Source: Rhabdornis inornatus (lineage: Eukaryota > Chordata > Aves > Passeriformes > Rhabdornithidae). From it: 64,000 nt of DNA. The stretch spans positions 1,797,421-1,861,420 of the forward strand of contig VWZS01000240.1 of assembly GCA_013397075.1 (NCBI GenBank). The letters run 5' to 3'. Numbering within the stretch: the stretch's first letter is position 1; every line of letters begins with the position of its first letter. This document shows positions 61,801-64,000 of the stretch, piece by piece. The position numbers were made by a program, and so were the translations under genes. The notes under the pieces are model-generated. The model did not search any database. It saw only the letters and a list, made by a program, of their open reading frames with translations, and was not told the DNA's origin.

Positions 61801-61958
61801 CATGCACTGAACCTGAAAAGCATGACAGACAGTAAACTTAGATGAGATTAGCTATCAATGTGAAACAGCTGGCACAACCTCACAGTGCTGTCGAGAGGCT
61901 TGAATTTCACATTCGTATTTGTTCTTCACAGATTCCAGACAAAGCTCTCTATAGATAC
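52770..61958 (-). CDS. BRMS1L: BRMS1L, coding exons 4-10 (5' part of gene outside window)
   Basis: BRMS1-like protein is a nuclear subunit of the SIN3-HDAC corepressor complex, in the Sds3/BRMS1 family. The seven exons are join(52770..52893, 54477..54603, 55286..55325, 56780..56844, 58211..58294, 58667..58763, 61879..61958), read on the complement. Together they give about 204 residues in one continuous frame ending at TGA (52770-52772). Recognisable blocks in order are [38 protein letters not shown] (coiled-coil part of the Sds3 domain), a basic stretch [56 protein letters not shown] and the C-terminal [21 protein letters not shown] identify it from memory of the human 323-residue protein. 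About 121 N-terminal residues (acidic N-terminus and first coiled coil) are missing because exons 1-3 lie past the window end. Every junction keeps frame. One intron is AT-AC and the rest are GT-AG. The closest alternatives, BRMS1 and SUDS3, fit less well. Confidence 0.96.
52894..54476 (-). other. BRMS1L: BRMS1L intron 9
   Basis: A 1,583-bp GT-AG intron (gtaagg ... ctgtag) between exons 9 and 10. It is AT-rich. Open frames on both strands inside it resemble no protein family. I see no recognisable repeat. Confidence 0.85.
54477..54603 (-). CDS. BRMS1L: BRMS1L exon 9 (127 bp)
   Basis: It encodes [20 protein letters not shown] and onward through [20 protein letters not shown] (41 residues), with two bases at each end shared with neighbouring codons. 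The acceptor is aatttag before CACC and the donor is ACAAG before gtaagg. I recall Ile in the human protein where this one has the Gly of WYGRG. The exon lies in the conserved C-terminal domain of the BRMS1 family. Confidence 0.96.
54604..55285 (-). other. BRMS1L: BRMS1L intron 8
   Basis: A 682-bp intron with donor gtacgt and acceptor aatttag. The plus-strand frame covering 55086-55394 overlaps exon 8 in antisense and has no independent support. No repeat is recognised. Confidence 0.85.
55286..55325 (-). CDS. BRMS1L: BRMS1L exon 8 (40-bp small exon)
   Basis: This very short exon encodes [13 protein letters not shown] plus the first base of a Pro codon. The acceptor is tttcaag before GCAATG. 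The donor is GAAC before gtacgt, a GT donor with a C at the last exon position. I recall the human protein having Thr where this sequence has the first Pro of KPEP. The phase (13 codons plus one base) joins exactly to exon 9. It is too short to be seen as an open frame and was located by searching between exons 7 and 9 for the expected peptide. Confidence 0.93.
55326..56779 (-). other. BRMS1L: BRMS1L intron 7
   Basis: A 1,454-bp GT-AG intron (gtaaga ... tttcaag). It is AT-rich, with no repeat or frame I can recognise. Confidence 0.85.
56780..56844 (-). CDS. BRMS1L: BRMS1L exon 7 (65 bp)
   Basis: It completes the split Gly codon, then encodes 21 residues, PYIVYMLQD...WTTIRK. It is entered from an AC acceptor (ccac before GTCC) and leaves through a standard donor (AGGAAG before gtaaga). 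The length 65 equals two bases plus 21 codons. The strongly conserved [14 protein letters not shown] block is one of the clearest family signatures in the window. Confidence 0.96.
56845..58210 (-). other. BRMS1L: BRMS1L intron 6: U12-type AT-AC intron (1,366 bp)
   Basis: Read on the minus strand, the intron begins ATATCCTTTT (58210 down to 58201). It ends TTCCCTAAC (plus-strand 56861 down to 56853), then ATTTCC and a terminal AC at 56846-56845. These match the minor-spliceosome signals: ATATCCTT at the 5' site and a branch site close to TTCCTTAAC about ten bases from an AC acceptor. Here the branch element differs at one position. No GT-AG pair placed nearby keeps the Ser-Gly-Pro-Tyr frame as neatly. 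Splicing through U11/U12 and U4atac/U6atac snRNPs is therefore expected. The rest of the intron is AT-rich and shows nothing else I can name. Confidence 0.9.
58211..58294 (-). CDS. BRMS1L: BRMS1L exon 6 (84 bp), followed by the AT-AC intron
   Basis: It completes a split Glu codon and encodes [18 protein letters not shown] and then DKKKPVVVS, ending with one base of a Gly codon. The RKKRK run and the downstream KKK are a plausible nuclear localisation signal. The acceptor is gttttcag. The 3' end of the exon is not followed by GT: the next bases on the minus strand are ATATCCTTTT, a U12-type 5' splice site. The frame requires this boundary, because TCA G joins GT of exon 7 to give Ser-Gly. Confidence 0.95.
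58295..58666 (-). other. BRMS1L: BRMS1L intron 5
   Basis: A short 372-bp GT-AG intron between exons 5 and 6 (gtagat ... gttttcag). Nothing else is visible in it. Confidence 0.9.
58667..58763 (-). CDS. BRMS1L: BRMS1L exon 5 (97 bp)
   Basis: It encodes 32 residues from SEKLLLYD to HSIDITS plus one base of the next codon. The heptad-like pattern of Leu, Ile and charged residues fits the family's coiled coil. The acceptor reads gctttatag before AGTGAG and the donor is TCAG before gtagat. The length 97 equals 32 codons plus one base, which joins in phase with exon 6. Confidence 0.96.
60738..60776. repeat. (TA)n(CA)n dinucleotide tract
   Basis: About eleven TA units, then CACACACA and a short TATATA, immediately left of the intronic CR1 fragment. 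Confidence 0.95.
60797..61712 (+). mobile_element. CR1 LINE 3' portion, antisense in BRMS1L intron 4
   Basis: The plus strand reads like the end of the CR1 reverse-transcriptase ORF plus the CR1 3' UTR. It opens with gctcttcaacatctttatta (RT region just before the catalytic box). Middle landmarks are gggacctgggggttctgg, ggctgagg-type motifs near 61330 and aggaaaaggttcttcaccct. It closes with gatgatcttgatgggtccct and the octamer-like attctatgactct at 61698-61710. The element is 5'-truncated, as CR1 usually is, and retains the 3' end. Frameshifts and stops break the frame. It is inserted opposite to BRMS1L transcription. Confidence 0.9.
61879..61958 (-). CDS. BRMS1L: BRMS1L exon 4 (80 bp)
   Basis: The exon opens with the last two bases of a split glycine codon, then encodes 26 residues from IYREL to RQHCE. 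The acceptor is ...gattacag before GTATC, and the donor follows GAG as gttgtg. It belongs to the helical Sds3-domain region. It is the most 5' coding exon I can find. A read-through of 61959-64000 on the minus strand shows no match to the expected preceding segment (the LATLQENMQIRTK region), so exon 3 lies outside the window. Confidence 0.95.
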
Positions 61959-64000
61959 CTGTAATCAAACAAATTACAGCAATATTACTTTCTTTAGCAA
62001 ATATCTGACTTCGGAATTCCATTTTAAGACTGCCTGCAAGTCCCAACACATGCACACAGTGGAAAATACAGATATACTGTATTAGGCACTTAGGGTGGCT
62101 GGCTGCTTTAAAGAATAAAAATAAGAACAAGCAAATCCTTAATTCTGAAGGTCTGAGAAAAACTAAATGCTATTTTAACTCCTTCTCCTATCGGTCAATA
62201 AACTACACCAGCGGTCACACTAACTTTAGAAAATATGTCTAGTTCATATTTCTGATCAAACTATCCTGAATATTATTATTAAGTTTTCAAACTTAACTAC
62301 TGAATGACCTCTTCTATTTTCTAACTGGAATTTAAAATATGGCTTTGGGGTTTTAAAAAAGCTAGAAAACTGATTGAAAGAAAAAGGTTTTACAAATTAA
62401 TATTTTGAATAAGACTTACTTTATAATGCATGACCTTAATAAATTACATTAATTAACAACACTGTTCCATTCTTAAAAACAGTCACCTTGTGATAAAGGG
62501 TACTGCTTCTAAGTATTAGGAGCATTTTTAGACATTTCTGGAAATGTGTCCACTAAGCAGCTGAAAAAAAAACTGAGAGGTACCTGAAATGTAGTATCTG
62601 ATTTGAACTCTGTTAGACACATGACTTGATCCGACTGACAGACAAATGCTCAATAAAGCTATCACAACACCAGTGGAGGCCAGCATAGTTAATGGGCTGC
62701 TTCAAGGCATCATTTCAAGCATCAATAGAACTTGATTTAATATATTCAATGCATTCAACAGAAAATTCTGTTGCTTCAGATTAGAAATTTGAGGAGTTTA
62801 AGTTTGCAGACACAACGGTGATGTCTTGCAACTGAAGAACTTTCAAAATCAACTTCCCTTATAATTCAACTTACTATAAATGAACACAGTACTAGAGGAA
62901 CAAAACTACTAGCAGCAATCCCTCTAAAAAACAAGCCACAAAGTATTGTGTCAACCATCTTTCCACAGCGAAGCTATTCCTGAATTCAATTCAATTCCTG
63001 TTCTTCCCTTACATTGCTATGTTATGCTGGCTTTTATTTTCTTAATATTTATGGCTGACTGGCATATTTAGATCACTGTTTATTTGCCTGAAATTGAAAA
63101 AATATAGGTACAAACTGTTCTAGAAGAAACGGTTGTTTTTGTGACTTGCTGTAATAGTCAAGATCCACATTTTGTGTGAATAGTGCCTTAGAGAGCTGAG
63201 GAACACAAGTTTCTTTTCTAAGACAGATGCAATTATATCCCAAGTTTAGCTAAACAGTTTAGTTTGGGGGTTTTGTCACCACTTCCTCCCCTTTCTTAGG
63301 TAACAGTAGGTCCCTATGGGTTACCTACTGGAACTCAAGTCCTGCTATTACCCACTTCTGTCAAGGCTCTCAAACAGTAAGAGCAAATAAGCCAGTTCTG
63401 CAGTCTCTTGCTTTCTCTGGAATAATTTTACCAAGGTCATTCATCTGCGGACAAATGGAAAAAAACCTCCTGTTTTCTATTCTCTGCTTCAAGGAAACTG
63501 CTGTTTTTAAGCTAGGTTTTTTTTACATTGAAACAGAGCTCTTCAATGGTGCTGAAGACCAATCAGGAGAATGTGTAATATGCTGCATATCCCATACCCA
63601 CCTATATGAAATCATTGATGGATAGCCACATTTAAAACTGAAAATTAAAAGCCTGGATTAAGGCTGCTTTTATATCAAACCTTTTGCAAGTTCAACTGAG
63701 ATCCTCTTGCAAAGCCCAGGTGGGCTACTTAGGATGAGTCATGTAAAGTTGGGCTCAGAACTTAAAACCCAGAAATGCTGGGTCAGCAGCTGAGAAAAGA
63801 CATTACAGATAAGATCTGGAGGGAGAGAAATGCAATGGATCAAAAGATTTCCAATTCTCAAAGTCAGAAGTACCAATGAAGACATACTGGGGAGTACAGA
63901 AACAGCACTAGTATTACGACAAGTATAAAGTGGATTGCCATTTTTCAGTTAGCCTTCAACATGTTTCTACTAAATTTCTTAGAAAAGACACTGGTATAGC
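61959..64000 (-). other. BRMS1L: BRMS1L intron 3, partial
   Basis: Sequence upstream of exon 4 on the minus strand, up to the window end. I looked for the peptide expected just before exon 4 and for start-exon sequence and found neither. Coding continues outside the window. No repeat is recognised. Confidence 0.75.

Larger units (their letters stand above)
58764..61878 (-). other. BRMS1L: BRMS1L intron 4
   Basis: A 3,115-bp GT-AG intron (gttgtg ... tttatag). Its 5' part carries an antisense CR1 fragment (60797-61712) next to a TA/CA dinucleotide tract (60738-60776). The remainder is unremarkable AT-rich sequence. Confidence 0.9.

Noticed and set aside
1..64000. CRISPR array, prokaryotic operon, prophage or toxin system
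   Set aside because: No regularly spaced identical repeats, no ribosome binding sites and no dense coding; the sequence is vertebrate.
61959..64000. BRMS1L exons 1-3
   Set aside because: I searched the minus strand for the expected peptides and CpG-rich first-exon sequence and found none; they must lie past the window.

Overview
The window looks like nuclear DNA from a bird, probably a neognath and possibly a passerine. It is AT-rich and almost free of genes. All recognisable LINE sequence is CR1, the dominant avian LINE. There is an ERVL-type LTR of the kind common in birds and a second, shorter solo LTR. The one gene I can identify has vertebrate exon-intron structure. There are no bacterial-style operons, Shine-Dalgarno sites or dense ORFs. 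Nearly all open frames over 60 codons are chance frames or pieces of old repeats.

Layout: positions 1 to about 51,350 are intergenic. Three internal CR1 reverse-transcriptase fragments on the minus strand lie at 708-1158, 9930-10530 and 18460-19212. An ERVL-like solo LTR lies at 6875-7493. A 375-bp solo LTR with a near-perfect 6-bp target duplication lies at 10806-11180. An unclassified repeat of about 260 bp occurs twice in opposite orientation (9054-9326 and 13244-13505). Scattered microsatellites and short tandem duplications make up the rest of what I can name. A CR1 3' end is at 49601-49715. GC-rich patches at about 3480-3695, 26170-26440 and 33300-33860 stand out; the last reads like a candidate regulatory element.

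From about 51,365 to the end the window holds the 3' two thirds of BRMS1L (breast cancer metastasis suppressor 1-like, a SIN3-HDAC corepressor subunit) on the minus strand. Seven coding exons, numbered 4 to 10 by analogy with the human gene, encode about 204 residues in a continuous frame, followed by the stop codon and a likely 3' UTR. Exons 1-3 lie beyond position 64,000. Intron 4 carries an antisense CR1 copy of about 915 bp.

The two strongest observations are these. BRMS1L intron 6 is an AT-AC intron with U12 (minor spliceosome) signals: a 5' site ATATCCTTTT, a branch-like TTCCCTAAC and a terminal AC. Two CR1 copies 8,766 bp apart share 423 bp of exact identity between diverged flanks, which indicates recent gene conversion or an assembly artefact. 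In human, the interval downstream of BRMS1L is a gene desert reaching towards MBIP and NKX2-1. By synteny the gene-free left part is likely the avian equivalent; this is inference. I found no evidence of a previously undescribed multi-gene system.
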